A stretch of 64,000 nucleotides of DNA from Phyllobacterium zundukense (GTDB lineage Bacteria; Pseudomonadota; Alphaproteobacteria; Rhizobiales; Rhizobiaceae). This document shows, one piece after another, positions 1-8,485 of this stretch (positions are counted from its first letter, which is position 1; the number at the start of each line of letters is the position of its first letter). The notes under the pieces were generated by a model. It searched no databases, was not told the DNA's origin, and worked only from the letters and a program-made list of their open reading frames with translations. The position numbers and the translations under genes are program-made. The stretch is from contig NZ_CP017945.1 in the NCBI RefSeq assembly GCF_002764115.1, positions 62,001 through 126,000 on the forward strand, given 5' to 3'.

Positions 1-153
1 CACCGCCGTTGCAAGCTTGATCGCATCTCTGGACTCAGTACTGAGATGATGATCCGGCAATCGTTCGCGAAGAACCATCCCTAACATTGCAGCAAGGGAC
101 AGGCAGATGAACACGATCCCGCCGATGGCGAGCGCGCTCATAGGTGATGCCAA
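1..153 (-). CDS. DUF4239 (bestrophin-like) membrane protein, N-terminal part only
   Basis: The reverse strand reads into a gene that runs off the left edge. From ATG at 141 the protein begins MSALAIGGIVFICLSLAAM, followed by a charged stretch with PDHHLS and then IKLATAV. This pattern (one hydrophobic helix, then PEHHLS-like and KLA residues) is the typical start of the DUF4239 bestrophin-like family of unknown function. An in-frame TTG at 153 has a GGTGAG 9 bases upstream, whereas the ATG at 141 has no close ribosome binding site, so I extend to 153. The true start could still be 141. Only about 50 residues are in the window. Confidence 0.6.
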   Translation of the reverse strand, partial: MASPMSALAIGGIVFICLSLAAMLGMVLRERLPDHHLSTESRDAIKLATAV

Positions 154-204
154 GTTGCTGATCTCACCAGGAATACCTCTCCAACTGAAGCACGATGCGG
201 GTGA

Positions 205-453
205 CAATTCGCGCACGTCATTCGACTAAGTGACGCCCGATCATACAATGATGATCTCCAACTGCATCAACAGAATCTGGCAGAAGCAGCCTTCTATGTA
301 CTACGTGATGACGAAGCGCCCGGATACTGGGGACCACAAAGTTCTCGCGTCGCATTGATCCTCCACGGGCTGGGCTATGAGTCGCGAGGGTGGTATGAGA
401 TCGTCGCGCCTGATTTTGCTGGAGGCACTCCTTGCCAGCTCACGCGTGTATGA
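205..453 (+). other. Open frame without a start codon, possible gene remnant
   Basis: This frame stays open for 82 codons between a TGA at 202-204 and a TGA at 451-453. Its translation looks protein-like, with segments such as EAAFYVLRDDEAPGYWGP and VALILHGLGYESRGWYEIV. No ATG or GTG occurs in frame, and the only TTG lies late, at about 355. I do not recognise the family. A 42-codon alternative frame (GTG 230 to TGA about 358) overlaps it and is less convincing. The stretch 154-431 otherwise holds only promoter DNA for the two flanking divergent genes. Confidence 0.2.
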
Positions 454-1598
454 TTTTGCCGAGCTTTACCTTCGGACCCGTGCTTATGACCACTAATACT
501 TTGCCGATCCATACCTACCTGCTCCCGATCGGATCGGTCGTGCTTGCAGCAGGGATCCATCTGATCGGCGTCCCGATAGGCGATGGGTATCCGGGGGTAC
601 GCATCCTGGTTTCGTTGCTCGCCATTTGCGTGCTGCTTACAACAGTGTTCGTCGTTCTCCAGCATGCCGAAATGTTGGCGGTGCGCCTCGGCCAACCTTA
701 CGGAACACTGCTTCTCACGTTCGCAGTCACTACCGTCGAAGTTTCAATCATCGTTTCAATGATGCTGCATGGCGAGAACAATCCGACGCTGGCTCGTGAA
801 TCCGTATTCTCCACCATTATGATCGTTTGTGCCGGCGTCGTAGGTCTTTGCCTAACACTCGGCGGATGGCAGCATCGTCAGCAGGATCTGAAAAGGCAGG
901 GCACGAATGCATTCCTTTCTGTTCTGACCGCGCTGGCAGTCCTGACACTTGTCTTGCCCAACTTCACTCTTGCAGCAAAGCCGGGAACCTTCTCACCCGT
1001 GCAACTCATCTTTGTCAGTCTCTGCTCTGTCCTGCTATATGGCAGCTTCGTTTTCGCGCAGACCGTCGGGCATCGTGACGATTTCTTGGATGATGGCGCA
1101 GGCCATGACAGCCAGCATATGAGCCACGTCGTTGTAAGGGGAACCATATGGGTGAACGCCGTACTTCTTCTGACCGGTCTTGTTGGCATCGTTCTTCTCG
1201 CCGAGCAGGTGGCCATCGGCGTGGAGGATGGTCTTGCGGCTCTTCACGTTGAACAGACCGACACGATCGTCGGCGCCTTCATCGCCACTCTGGTTCTTTT
1301 GCCAGAAGCACTCTCGGCCATTCGAGCCGCCCTCAACAATGAGCTGCAACGCAGCCTCAATATTGCGCTTGGATCGGCACTCGCGACCATTGGCCTGACC
1401 ATTCCAGCTGTCGGAATAGCCAGCCTCGTGACAGACCGGGAGCTCACCCTTGGTCTGCCAGCCGGTGACTCGATCCTTCTGGCGCTGATACTCTCGATCA
1501 GCATTCACAGCTTCGGGACCGGTCGAACAACCGTACTGACGGGGCTCGTCCACCTTGTTGTCTTTATCGCTTTCCTCATGCTGATCGCGTTCCCCTGA
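432..1598 (+). CDS. chaA: ChaA-type calcium/sodium:proton antiporter
   Basis: An inner-membrane cation/proton exchanger of the CaCA superfamily that would export Ca2+ or Na+ in exchange for protons. About ten or eleven hydrophobic segments are visible. The first acidic transport motif lies in FAVTTVEVSIIVSMML and its partner in LVLLPEALSAIRAALNNELQ, followed by the RSLNIALGSALATIGLTIP helix. These match E. coli ChaA in order and wording. A His/Asp-rich loop (HRDDFLDDGAGHDSQHMSH) separates the halves, as in ChaA. TTG 432 is taken as the start because GGAGG lies 6 bases upstream. ATG 450 and ATG 486 are alternatives with weaker ribosome sites. It stands alone, and its substrate cannot be read from sequence. 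Confidence 0.8.
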   Translation: MPAHACMILPSFTFGPVLMTTNTLPIHTYLLPIGSVVLAAGIHLIGVPIGDGYPGVRILVSLLAICVLLTTVFVVLQHAEMLAVRLGQPYGTLLLTFAVTTVEVSIIVSMMLHGENNPTLARESVFSTIMIVCAGVVGLCLTLGGWQHRQQDLKRQGTNAFLSVLTALAVLTLVLPNFTLAAKPGTFSPVQLIFVSLCSVLLYGSFVFAQTVGHRDDFLDDGAGHDSQHMSHVVVRGTIWVNAVLLLTGLVGIVLLAEQVAIGVEDGLAALHVEQTDTIVGAFIATLVLLPEALSAIRAALNNELQRSLNIALGSALATIGLTIPAVGIASLVTDRELTLGLPAGDSILLALILSISIHSFGTGRTTVLTGLVHLVVFIAFLMLIAFP

Positions 1599-1785
1599 AA
1601 TCCGCGACGTCGCGCCTGTCATCCGCTGCTAAGCGAAGCTGTTCCATCAGGCGCGTCAGGCCGGTTGTGCATAACGGATTTGCAATTGTTTTTCGTTAAA
1701 AGCTTCAGGTGAAATCGCCGATCTGGACGGATGCTCTTTCGCCTCTGACCGTGTCGGTCGCGCAATCCTGTCGAGCCAACTGTCC

Positions 1786-2130
1786 ATGCCGCCTTCTGGA
1801 ACGGATAATAAAACGGAAAAACGAACTGAGGAGCGCAAGCGGACACGGCTGCGTTCGGGCAAACTCGTAATGCTCACGGGCCAGTTTCTCACTGAATGTC
1901 ATTTTCAAAATCTTGCCGGTGGCGGTGCCAAAATCAGGATTGTCAGCCAGTGTGCTGTGCCCAATCGTTTTTGGCTGTTTGACGATCAATATTGCGGCGC
2001 GCTGATGGCGGAAATCGTCTGGCGGAAGGATTCGGATTTCGGCGTGCGCTTTGTTCAGGACCCCAGCATCGTTCCCCTGAACGACACCATTCTGAGTACG
2101 CTTGCAGGAAAATATTATTCTCTCCGATGA
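1786..2130 (+). CDS. PilZ-domain protein
   Basis: A 114-residue protein made of one PilZ domain, a fold that binds cyclic di-GMP and often tunes motility. The arginine-rich entry motif is seen as EERKRTRLRSGKLV (residues 14-27). The later D/NxSxxG element is replaced by NLAGGGAKI, so the second half of the c-di-GMP site is altered: the usual serine is absent while GGGA is kept. The end of the barrel (GVRFVQD) is intact. It lies beside, and converges on, the flagellar locus, which fits a motility role, but ligand binding is uncertain. It ends 31 bases before the end of the flanking minus-strand gene. Confidence 0.75.
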   Translation: MPPSGTDNKTEKRTEERKRTRLRSGKLVMLTGQFLTECHFQNLAGGGAKIRIVSQCAVPNRFWLFDDQYCGALMAEIVWRKDSDFGVRFVQDPSIVPLNDTILSTLAGKYYSLR

Positions 2131-2161
2131 GGCGCTGTTTCAAGCAACTGCGCGCGTACCG

Positions 2162-2632
2162 CTACTCGCGCTCGAGGCCCTTGGTATTCTGCTCGCGGAT
2201 TTCCTTCGCCGTAATGTAATTGAATTGCTCGACAAGCAGGTCCTGCACCAGCGGCTGTGAAAACCGTGCATTGACCCCGTCAATAATCGATTTCTTGACG
2301 TCATCGAACTTGATTTTCTGTACGTCCTTCACGTCCGAAAAATGCCCGTAGAACTGACGGAAAACCTCATCATTGATAAAATAAGCCACCGGCACGTCCA
2401 TGGCTTCCTTCGCGCTCTTATCCAGGGTGTAGCCAAGTTGGGACACCACGTAGCCTTGAACGGCCCCATCGATAATCACGGGCACGCTGAAGACGTCCGT
2501 CTTGCCAAAGTCGAGCACTTCCTTCGCCGATGAAGATACCGCCGCCGTTGCTGTGTTTTGCCAAACTGCGAAATACAGTGACCCAAGCGCGACGACGCAG
2601 ATCCAGAGGCCGATCAGCACAATACGGATCAT
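2162..2632 (-). CDS. Conserved flagellar-locus protein, exported or membrane-anchored
   Basis: A 156-residue protein, last gene of the flhA-fliR transcription unit. Residues 1-31 form an N-terminal hydrophobic segment (IVLIGLWICVVALGSLYFAVW) that is either a signal anchor or an uncleaved signal peptide. The rest is soluble with no enzymatic motif. Proteins of this size and position are common at the end of rhizobial flagellar clusters, but I know no defined function. Its start overlaps the stop of the upstream flgN-like gene by 4 bases (ATGA), which indicates translational coupling and supports the chosen start. Confidence 0.65.
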   Translation of the reverse strand: MIRIVLIGLWICVVALGSLYFAVWQNTATAAVSSSAKEVLDFGKTDVFSVPVIIDGAVQGYVVSQLGYTLDKSAKEAMDVPVAYFINDEVFRQFYGHFSDVKDVQKIKFDDVKKSIIDGVNARFSQPLVQDLLVEQFNYITAKEIREQNTKGLERE

Positions 2633-3066
2633 GCGCCCTGCCCGTTCCTTACCTGATCGGCGGTGTAGGTACCATCCGCTTCCTGCGTTTCAAGTGCGTT
2701 GCGGATAATTCCAGCCAACTCCGTCACTGCGCGCAAATGCAACTTGATAGCATCGCAATTGCGGTCAAGCTTCTTGCGCAAGCTGTCAAGAACCGGCTGC
2801 AGCGATTTGAGAGCAAGTCCGTCGACGGTCTTTGCTGCCTTGCTCATCGCCTTGTTGAAGTCGCGTAGACCGCGGCTCTTATGCGCATTGATGTCCGCGA
2901 GATCAATCGTCTGCCCATCAAGGAGCAGCCGCGTTTCACGCTCAACGACTTCTTCCAGACGCCGGATGGCGACAAGGACAGGCTCAAGAGCGGGTTCGTT
3001 TCGGGGTGCAGGTGTTACGTGTTCAATCATTTCGCCACGGTTCTGGTTATCGTTCATTGAATCCAT
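2629..3066 (-). CDS. flgN: FlgN-like flagellar chaperone
   Basis: A 145-residue, mainly helical protein with heptad-like spacing (residues about 25-130: LVAIRRLEEVVERETRLL, then KSRGLRDFNKAMSKAAK and LDSLRKKLDRN). FlgN proteins are cytosolic chaperones for the hook-junction proteins FlgK and FlgL. The assignment rests on length, helical pattern and position after a rod-binding protein in the flagellar locus, not on a sharp motif. The ATG at 3066 is preferred because GGAGG lies 8 bases upstream. ATG 3072 sits too close to it, and a TTG at 3081 lies upstream of the same frame. Confidence 0.55.
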   Translation of the reverse strand: MDSMNDNQNRGEMIEHVTPAPRNEPALEPVLVAIRRLEEVVERETRLLLDGQTIDLADINAHKSRGLRDFNKAMSKAAKTVDGLALKSLQPVLDSLRKKLDRNCDAIKLHLRAVTELAGIIRNALETQEADGTYTADQVRNGQGA

Positions 3067-3092
3067 ATCCATTTCCTCCAATCTTTTCGGCC

Positions 3093-3689
3093 TCAGCTCT
3101 GTCGGGTTTCTTCAACGTTTTCCGTTGTTTTTAATTGCTTATGAATCAGTTGCCGTTCGATCTGGTACAAAATGACGTTTGAATCGTGCTTCTGAAAATG
3201 GTTCTGGTCATTGAAAATTCCTGGCGTCGCAGCTTCGGATCCTGCCGCTTCCGATTTGGCTTTTTTTGCACTTTGCTGTTCCAGCATGCGTGCAACGCCG
3301 ATGCCACCCGCATCGGTCATCTTGTTCGCAACGGCTTCCGCCATCATGGATTTCCAGTAGTCGCCGGCGATGCCCTGGCCGAACACTGCCTGATTGTCCC
3401 CTGTGAACATGGATTCAACAAAGGATTGCAGCATAAACGCTTCGAATTTCTTGAAGGCCGGATTCGGCGCCTCGGGCGCCTTGCCGGTACCGGAAGTATC
3501 GTTTGCCAGCCCCATCGGCTGCATGGATGCAAAATTGTCGCGAGACAGCTGCATCTGGGCAGCGACGCGTGCGGACGCAATACTGCGCAGTTTTTCCACA
3601 GAGGCCCGCAATGTATCGGGATCCGCCGCCATGGCAACATCCAGCACCAGGTCGGAAGGTGGACTAATGGCCATCGATTGCTGTCCCAT
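3093..3689 (-). CDS. Rod-binding protein, FlgJ N-terminal-domain type
   Basis: A 198-residue protein matching the rod-binding domain found at the N-terminus of FlgJ, which caps the growing flagellar rod in the periplasm. The signature region is residues about 80-138: KKFEAFMLQSFVESMF, then GQGIAGDYWKSMMAEAVAN and GGIGVARML. The peptidoglycan-hydrolase half of classical FlgJ is absent; a separate lytic transglycosylase at 13724-14314 could supply it. No signal peptide is visible, as expected for export through the flagellar apparatus. M1 (3689) or M6 (3674, with GGGAC upstream) may be the true start. Confidence 0.75.
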   Translation of the reverse strand: MGQQSMAISPPSDLVLDVAMAADPDTLRASVEKLRSIASARVAAQMQLSRDNFASMQPMGLANDTSGTGKAPEAPNPAFKKFEAFMLQSFVESMFTGDNQAVFGQGIAGDYWKSMMAEAVANKMTDAGGIGVARMLEQQSAKKAKSEAAGSEAATPGIFNDQNHFQKHDSNVILYQIERQLIHKQLKTTENVEETRQS

Positions 3690-3749
3690 CCTGTTTCATG
3701 ACCTGCACTCTAATCGCCCAAACTTACGGGAGGCTTGAGCCTCACACCT

Positions 3750-4154
3750 TTAGATTGAATGTTTTGCGAGCAGATGACCGACATATTCATCCATTTCCAT
3801 GGTCGCCTCGGCCCGAAGCTTCTCTCTTTCAAAGGACCCAAGGCGACCGTTCAATATATCGAGCGTCCGTGACACTTTCAGCAAATCCCGTGTTTCCCTG
3901 GCGATATGTCCAGACAACTGTCCCTGCAGCGTCTTGTTTGTCTCGAGGCGCTTCATGATAACATGCACTGGGACAAAAGTAGCGTTGTCCCCGAAGCGCT
4001 CATTCTGCATTTTGAATAGGGCGTTATTCTCGTCTTCTATGGTGGAAAACTGTGCACTGAGTCGCGACAGTTCCATCTCATGGCGGGCCTTGGCGAGTCT
4101 CTGCAACCTGATCATTCCAAGATAGGCGGTCCGGGATGCGGTACTCATCGTCAT
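3750..4154 (-). CDS. Small coiled-coil flagellar protein, FliJ-like
   Basis: A 134-residue all-helical protein rich in Lys, Arg, Glu and Leu, with long heptad stretches (residues about 15-60 and 75-125). Size, coiled-coil character and position directly behind fliR resemble FliJ, the central stalk of the flagellar export ATPase complex, and no other fliJ candidate is seen in the window. Sequence alone cannot prove this, because FliJ proteins are poorly conserved. It starts 3 bases after the fliR stop, so it is co-transcribed with flhA and fliR. Confidence 0.5.
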   Translation of the reverse strand: MTMSTASRTAYLGMIRLQRLAKARHEMELSRLSAQFSTIEDENNALFKMQNERFGDNATFVPVHVIMKRLETNKTLQGQLSGHIARETRDLLKVSRTLDILNGRLGSFEREKLRAEATMEMDEYVGHLLAKHSI

Positions 4155-4157
4155 TGC

Positions 4158-4907
4158 TTAAAAGCTCCTGAGATAAGTGCCGGCCTCATTGGTAAAAAAC
4201 CGCAGAAGGTCCGACATACTGAAATAGAGCAGCATCAACCCACCTGCCAGAACAAATGGCATCGAGATAAAGTAAACCGGAATGGCGGGCGTCAGCTTGT
4301 TGATCAATCCCACAGCAATATTGACCACGACGGCAAAGACAATGAAAGGAGCAGCGATGCGGACGGTGCTCAGGAATGCCTTTGACAGTGTGTCGGTAAG
4401 ATTGACCATAGCGGTGTCTGGCTGGAAGATACCATCGACCGGGATTGCCGAATATGAGGAAAGCAGCGCTCGAAACACTTCGAGATGCAGATCCGTCACG
4501 AAAAAGAGGCACAGGGCAGACAGGGTAATAATACTGGCTATTGCAGCTTGTGGTTCGTCCGATTCAATTGGAGCTCCGGGCGAGCCGGAATAGCCGGTCG
4601 CCATGGCAATTGCATTGGCCATGAACTGCAATGCCCAGAAATAGAGACGAGCAAGGACGCCGATCAGGCCGCCAACGATCATCTCGATGACGATAAGCCG
4701 CATCAGCATGAGCGGTGGAGCTTTCGCAGCGGGAGCAACCTGTGCAAGTACCAGCGGGACGACCATCAGCGAACAGGCAAGAGCCAGGAAAAGCCGGACT
4801 TGCACCGGAATGCGCGGGCTCGATATTCCTGGCATGATCAGCAGGCAGGCACCGACACGCGCAAAAACCAGAAAGGCCGCGATGACCGTATCGCTCAACG
4901 CCGGCAT
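4158..4907 (-). CDS. fliR: Flagellar export gate protein FliR
   Basis: A 249-residue integral membrane protein of the flagellar type III export gate. It has about six hydrophobic helices and family wording such as FLVFARVGACLLIMPGIS near the N-terminus, LIGVLARLYFWALQFMANAIA in the middle and IRIAAPFIVFAVVVNIAVGLINKLTP toward the C-terminus. ATG 4907 is chosen over upstream in-frame starts because everything before it (an Arg/Ser-rich run) is the antisense of the flhA end. From 4907 it follows the flhA stop by 7 bases and has the usual FliR length. Confidence 0.95.
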   Translation of the reverse strand: MPALSDTVIAAFLVFARVGACLLIMPGISSPRIPVQVRLFLALACSLMVVPLVLAQVAPAAKAPPLMLMRLIVIEMIVGGLIGVLARLYFWALQFMANAIAMATGYSGSPGAPIESDEPQAAIASIITLSALCLFFVTDLHLEVFRALLSSYSAIPVDGIFQPDTAMVNLTDTLSKAFLSTVRIAAPFIVFAVVVNIAVGLINKLTPAIPVYFISMPFVLAGGLMLLYFSMSDLLRFFTNEAGTYLRSF

Positions 4908-4914
4908 GTAGGCA

Positions 4915-7005
4915 TCACGAGATAGTTCCGAGGGAGCGGACTTCCACGCCCCGCGCGATCTCGACATGCGACAGAACCGACAGCGTCGCAAATAACCGCT
5001 CGATGATCATGCGTATGTAGGGCCGCGCCTCCGGCGACGCGACAAGAACGAAACGCTCGCCGGCGTCGAGATGCTTGCGGATCGCAACACTTGCCTCGGT
5101 GCCGAACTGTTCCAGCAGCCGCGGATCAATGTCGAATTCGGTAACCTCGCCCTTGGCATCGCGCTTGAGGCTCTGATGGAAGACCAGATCCCAGCGATTG
5201 CCAAGCCGCAATACTGAGAGAACACTATTGTCGGCCAGGTCGCCGCAAATCTGTTGTGCCATGCGCATGCGTACATGTTCGACAATCATTTCGGAGCGGC
5301 GGATATGCGGCGCAACTTCGGCAATAGCCTCAAGAATGAGGTTGAGATTGCGGATCGAAACCCGCTCCGAAAGCAGCAATTTGAGAACCGCCTGGAGACC
5401 CGAATAAGAGAGATGGGCGGGGCAGATATCATCGAGCAGTTTGCGGTATTCAGGCCCAAGCCGATCAAGGAGCGCACGCATGTCCTTGTAGGAAAGCAAT
5501 TGCGCCAGATTGTTACGAACAATTTCACTGAGATGCGTCAGAAGCACCGAGAGATTGTCGACAGTCATGTAGTTGTCGCGCTTGAGTTCAGCGGCAAAGG
5601 TTTCCGGGACGGAATAGGCCTTCATGCCAAACGCCGGTTCCCTCACCTCTTCACCCGGGACGTGCGGCGGCGGGCGGTCACCGGGAATAACCAGGATTTC
5701 ACCGACCCTGAGTTCATGCGAAGCAACCACGGTCCCATGGATCTTGATGCGGTAGGTCTTTGGCGGCAGCAGAAAATCGTCCGTTACCTTGATCTCCGGC
5801 ACGACAAAACCGTACTCGACAGCGAACTTCTTGCGCATCTTGTTGACGCGGTGTGCCAGTTCCAGCTGTGATGCAAGAAGCCGCGTCGAAAGCTGCTTGC
5901 CGAGACAGAGTTCGATCTGGGCTGTCTCAAGCGAGGAGCGAACGGAGTTGCGGTCTTCCTCATCAGCAGTTTTCTGCTTCAGATCCAGTTCCGCCTGCGC
6001 GGCGGCAGCTACGCGCGCCAGCTTGCGCGGCACGGAAATGCCGATAGCCGTAAGGCCGATCGCCAGCACGAAAAATGGAAAGGCAGGCAGACCCGGCAAG
6101 ACACCCAGTACGAACAATAGCAGGGCGGCGACAAACAGTGCCTTCGGGTAAGCGCCTAGCTGACCAAAGACAGCTTTGTCGGTGGAACCGCGCGTACCAC
6201 CCTTCGAGACCAGGAGGCCCGCAGCAAGCGACACGATCAGCGCTGGAATCTGGGTGACGAGACCGTCGCCGACCGAGAGTTTGGTGAAGACGTCAGCCGC
6301 CTCGCTGACTTCCATGCCATGGCGGGTCACACCGATGATGATGCCGCCGAAGATATTAACGGCAGTGATGATGAGACCGGCAATCGCGTCGCCACGCACG
6401 AATTTCGAGGCACCGTCCATCGAACCGAAGAAGGCGCTTTCCTCTTCCAGTTCACGGCGCCGATGCTGCGCCTGCTTTTCATCAATCAGTCCCGATGAAA
6501 GATCTGCATCGATCGCCATCTGCTTGCCGGGAATGGCATCGAGCGTGAAGCGGGCTCCAACCTCGGCAATACGTGTCGCACCCTTTGTGATGACGAGAAA
6601 ATTGACGATGATCAGGATGGCGAACACCACCAGACCGATGACAAAATCGCCGCCCATCACGAATTGCGAGAAGCCATGGATGACCTGTCCAGCCGCTGCA
6701 TAGCCCTCGTCACCATGGGTGAGAATCACACGCGTCGTCGCAATGTTGAGCGACAGTCGCATCATCGTTGCAATCAGGAGCACAGTCGGGAACGCCGAAA
6801 AATCGAGCGGCCGCTGGATCCAGAGCGCCACCATCAGGATCAGTACGGACAAGGCAATCGAAAAGGCAAGACCGATATCGAGGATAACCGGGGAAACCGG
6901 CAGGAAGAGAACCGTGAGGATGATTACGATTCCGAGCGCCAGTCCGACATCGCTGCCGGTCAGGTAGCCCTTGTCACCCAATCGTTTTACTGCGGCCTGC
7001 TGCAC
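4915..7005 (-). CDS. flhA: Flagellar export gate protein FlhA
   Basis: A 696-residue protein that forms the nonameric ring of the flagellar type III secretion gate. The N-terminal half has about eight membrane helices. The FHIPEP signature region lies at residues about 145-175 ([20 protein letters not shown], then [14 protein letters not shown]). The soluble C-terminal half, which docks substrates and chaperones, includes [21 protein letters not shown] and the [21 protein letters not shown] block. Length is normal. A candidate flagellar promoter element lies just upstream (7025-7055), so flhA seems to head its own unit, separated from fliQ by an intruding antitoxin gene. Confidence 0.97.
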   Translation of the reverse strand: MQQAAVKRLGDKGYLTGSDVGLALGIVIILTVLFLPVSPVILDIGLAFSIALSVLILMVALWIQRPLDFSAFPTVLLIATMMRLSLNIATTRVILTHGDEGYAAAGQVIHGFSQFVMGGDFVIGLVVFAILIIVNFLVITKGATRIAEVGARFTLDAIPGKQMAIDADLSSGLIDEKQAQHRRRELEEESAFFGSMDGASKFVRGDAIAGLIITAVNIFGGIIIGVTRHGMEVSEAADVFTKLSVGDGLVTQIPALIVSLAAGLLVSKGGTRGSTDKAVFGQLGAYPKALFVAALLLFVLGVLPGLPAFPFFVLAIGLTAIGISVPRKLARVAAAAQAELDLKQKTADEEDRNSVRSSLETAQIELCLGKQLSTRLLASQLELAHRVNKMRKKFAVEYGFVVPEIKVTDDFLLPPKTYRIKIHGTVVASHELRVGEILVIPGDRPPPHVPGEEVREPAFGMKAYSVPETFAAELKRDNYMTVDNLSVLLTHLSEIVRNNLAQLLSYKDMRALLDRLGPEYRKLLDDICPAHLSYSGLQAVLKLLLSERVSIRNLNLILEAIAEVAPHIRRSEMIVEHVRMRMAQQICGDLADNSVLSVLRLGNRWDLVFHQSLKRDAKGEVTEFDIDPRLLEQFGTEASVAIRKHLDAGERFVLVASPEARPYIRMIIERLFATLSVLSHVEIARGVEVRSLGTIS

Positions 7006-7024
7006 GGTCTTCTCCTATTGTCGG

Positions 7025-7055
7025 GGAAACAATAGAAGCTGAAGCTTACGCGAAG
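7025..7055 (-). promoter_or_regulatory. Candidate flagellar class II promoter element, flhA copy
   Basis: On the coding strand this reads CTTCGCGTAAGCTTC, followed 4 bases later by TCTATTGTTTCC. It is nearly identical in sequence and spacing to the element before fliF and is shared more loosely by flgE, flgB, the DUF1217 gene and motA. The GTAAG/GCAAG core lies about 44 bases before the flhA start. FtcR/Rem is the obvious candidate activator, by inference only. Confidence 0.55.
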
Positions 7056-7094
7056 CCAACGCGAGAGGATTGATACTGGAAAACGCAGCCTTAT

Positions 7095-7111
7095 CGATAT
7101 ACTGCCGATAT
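7095..7111 (+). promoter_or_regulatory. Direct repeat before orphan antitoxin gene
   Basis: CGATAT occurs twice, at 7095-7100 and 7106-7111, exactly 11 bases apart (one helical turn), 20 bases before the antitoxin start. Ribbon-helix-helix antitoxins bind such paired half-sites, so this may be the surviving autoregulatory operator. It is a short motif and could be chance. Confidence 0.3.
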
Positions 7112-7130
7112 CAGATGTAGGAACAGGGCG

Positions 7131-7427
7131 ATGCGTGCGCTAATCAACATAGATGAGCTTCAGATCCGCGAATTTGACCGGCTCGCAAAAGAAGAAAAGC
7201 AATCGCGGGCGGCATTGGTCCGTCAAGCGATCAATGACTTCCTGAAAAAGCAATCGGCTGAAAGAGCCGAGGATGCATTCGGTCTCTGGGGCAAGCGTAA
7301 AATCGATGGCCCGTCTACCAGGAGGCGGTTCGGAGCGAATGGTGAAGGCGTTTTTCCAGATCGAGCAATAGACTACTTCAAAAGCCCTTCTCAATCCGCG
7401 AATAAGTCAGCAAAGTCAGGGTGTTGA
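7131..7427 (+). pseudogene. Orphan CopG/RHH antitoxin, frameshifted and without its toxin
   Basis: The first ~65 codons encode a ribbon-helix-helix antitoxin: MRALINIDELQIREFDRLAK, then KQSRAALVRQAINDFLKKQ, then DAFGLWGKRKIDG. Antitoxins of this kind normally end within a few more residues, in a YQEAVRSEW-like tail. That tail is present here in the next frame (VYQEAVRSEW and a stop at 7344-7346), so one base has been lost near 7312. In the current frame the protein runs on to 7427 with unrelated sequence and overlaps the 3' end of fliQ by 50 bases. No PIN-domain toxin follows. The gene points against its flagellar neighbours and splits fliQ from flhA, which suggests an inserted and decayed VapBC module. 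Confidence 0.75.
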
Positions 7428-7644
7428 TCTGCGAACCAACAAAGGGTGCCGTCAGGGCGAGAACCGCCAGAATGACCAGGATCTTCGGCACGAAGGTGAG
7501 CGTGACTTCCTGAATCTGGGTCAATGCCTGAAACAGTGCGATGCAGACGCCAACCAGCATCGCCGCTCCGACCGCTGGGCCGGAGGCGACAATTACGGCC
7601 CAGATGGCCTGATTGACGATATCGAGCGCATCCGCCTCATTCAT
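7378..7644 (-). CDS. fliQ: Flagellar export gate protein FliQ
   Basis: An 88-residue protein with two membrane helices (IWAVIVASGPAVGAAMLVGV and FVPKILVILAVLALTAPFVG) flanking the conserved ALTQIQEVTLTF loop of FliQ. It is part of the FliPQR export core. Length is exactly typical. It follows flgD by 2 bases and ends the flgE-to-fliQ series. Its 3' end overlaps the tail of the frameshifted antitoxin gene on the other strand. Confidence 0.95.
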   Translation of the reverse strand: MNEADALDIVNQAIWAVIVASGPAVGAAMLVGVCIALFQALTQIQEVTLTFVPKILVILAVLALTAPFVGSQINTLTLLTYSRIEKGF

Positions 7645-7646
7645 GA

Positions 7647-8042
7647 CTAGCTGACAACAATTCCCGCCGTGATTGGTAGTTTGGCACCACCCTTGAGCGT
7701 TGCGATCATTCCATCACTGTAGATGCGGACGGATTCGACTATACCGCTAATTGTGCCATCCGCACTGGTTACAGTTCGGCCGATAATGCCGTCAGCCTGT
7801 GACAGGGATGAACTCGCCAAGAGCTGGTCAAGCTTGGTGTTGGTCTGGATTGCCTGCTCGACACTGGAAAACTGCGCCAGCTGCGTGATCTGCTGTGTGG
7901 CGTCCATCGGCTTGGTCGGATCCTGGTTTTTCATTTCCGCAACCAGCAGCTTCAGAAATGCCTGATAGTCCACGCCCGGGCCGGTTGCCTTGGTCGTATC
8001 TGTCGTCGTGCTGGTGCTTCCAACTGGAGTAGTCGTGGTCAT
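7647..8042 (-). CDS. flgD: Hook assembly scaffold FlgD, short rhizobial form
   Basis: A 131-residue FlgD, the cap that guides hook-subunit polymerisation outside the cell. The conserved core is residues about 24-65: DYQAFLKLLVAEMKNQDPTK, then PMDATQQITQLAQFSSVEQA. The C-terminal Fn3-like domains of enteric FlgD are missing, as is usual in rhizobia. ATG 8042 is chosen because GGAGG stands 7 bases upstream and the ATG overlaps the flbT stop (ATGA). The frame upstream of it is antisense to flbT. Confidence 0.92.
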   Translation of the reverse strand: MTTTTPVGSTSTTTDTTKATGPGVDYQAFLKLLVAEMKNQDPTKPMDATQQITQLAQFSSVEQAIQTNTKLDQLLASSSLSQADGIIGRTVTSADGTISGIVESVRIYSDGMIATLKGGAKLPITAGIVVS

Positions 8043-8479
8043 GCGCTTGCCTCCGGCCTGATGTTCTGGTCCGCTTGAGAAGGAATGATTGGCTCTGCAT
8101 CGCCTGAAAGAATCTGCGCTTCCAGCGCATAGAGCAATCGGATGGCTTTGAGCGCTTCGAATACACGGTCGTTGCAAACCATTTCGTCGATCAGCTTCAA
8201 CTCTTTCAACATCTGCTGATTTTCGAATGTTGCGAGGAGTGAAGCCAACATGCGCTTGAATGCAAGACTTGCTTCCTGCTTCACAGCGGGATCAACGAGC
8301 ATGATTTGCGCAGCAAAATAGAGCTGGCGCAGAGGCGTTGTTGTTTCGTCCGCCTGGAGCACGTGGCTCTCGAGAAGGAACGTCACATCGTTCATGAACT
8401 CAAGAGAGACTTTCCGGTCGGCACGCAACACCGCCCCATTCACGTAAACTTTTTCTCCGGCACGCAGCGAAATCTTCAT
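8039..8479 (-). CDS. flbT: Flagellin mRNA regulator FlbT
   Basis: A 146-residue FlbT. In Caulobacter FlbT binds the 5' untranslated region of flagellin mRNA and blocks its translation until the hook is complete; in Brucella it promotes flagellin production. Family wording is clear: ISLRAGEKVYVNGAVLRADR at the N-terminus, then FLLESHVLQADETTTPLRQL and YFAAQIMLVDP. The flagellin leaders at 21179-21223 and 22316-22358 are its likely targets. It lies 6 bases after flaF and overlaps flgD by 4 bases. Confidence 0.95.
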   Translation of the reverse strand: MKISLRAGEKVYVNGAVLRADRKVSLEFMNDVTFLLESHVLQADETTTPLRQLYFAAQIMLVDPAVKQEASLAFKRMLASLLATFENQQMLKELKLIDEMVCNDRVFEALKAIRLLYALEAQILSGDAEPIIPSQADQNIRPEASA

Positions 8480-8485
8480 GGCGCT

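Noticed and set aside
1035..1622. Long minus-strand open frame of 195 codons inside the antiporter gene
   Set aside because: Antisense shadow: biased charged composition, no ribosome site, and the plus-strand protein is clearly conserved.
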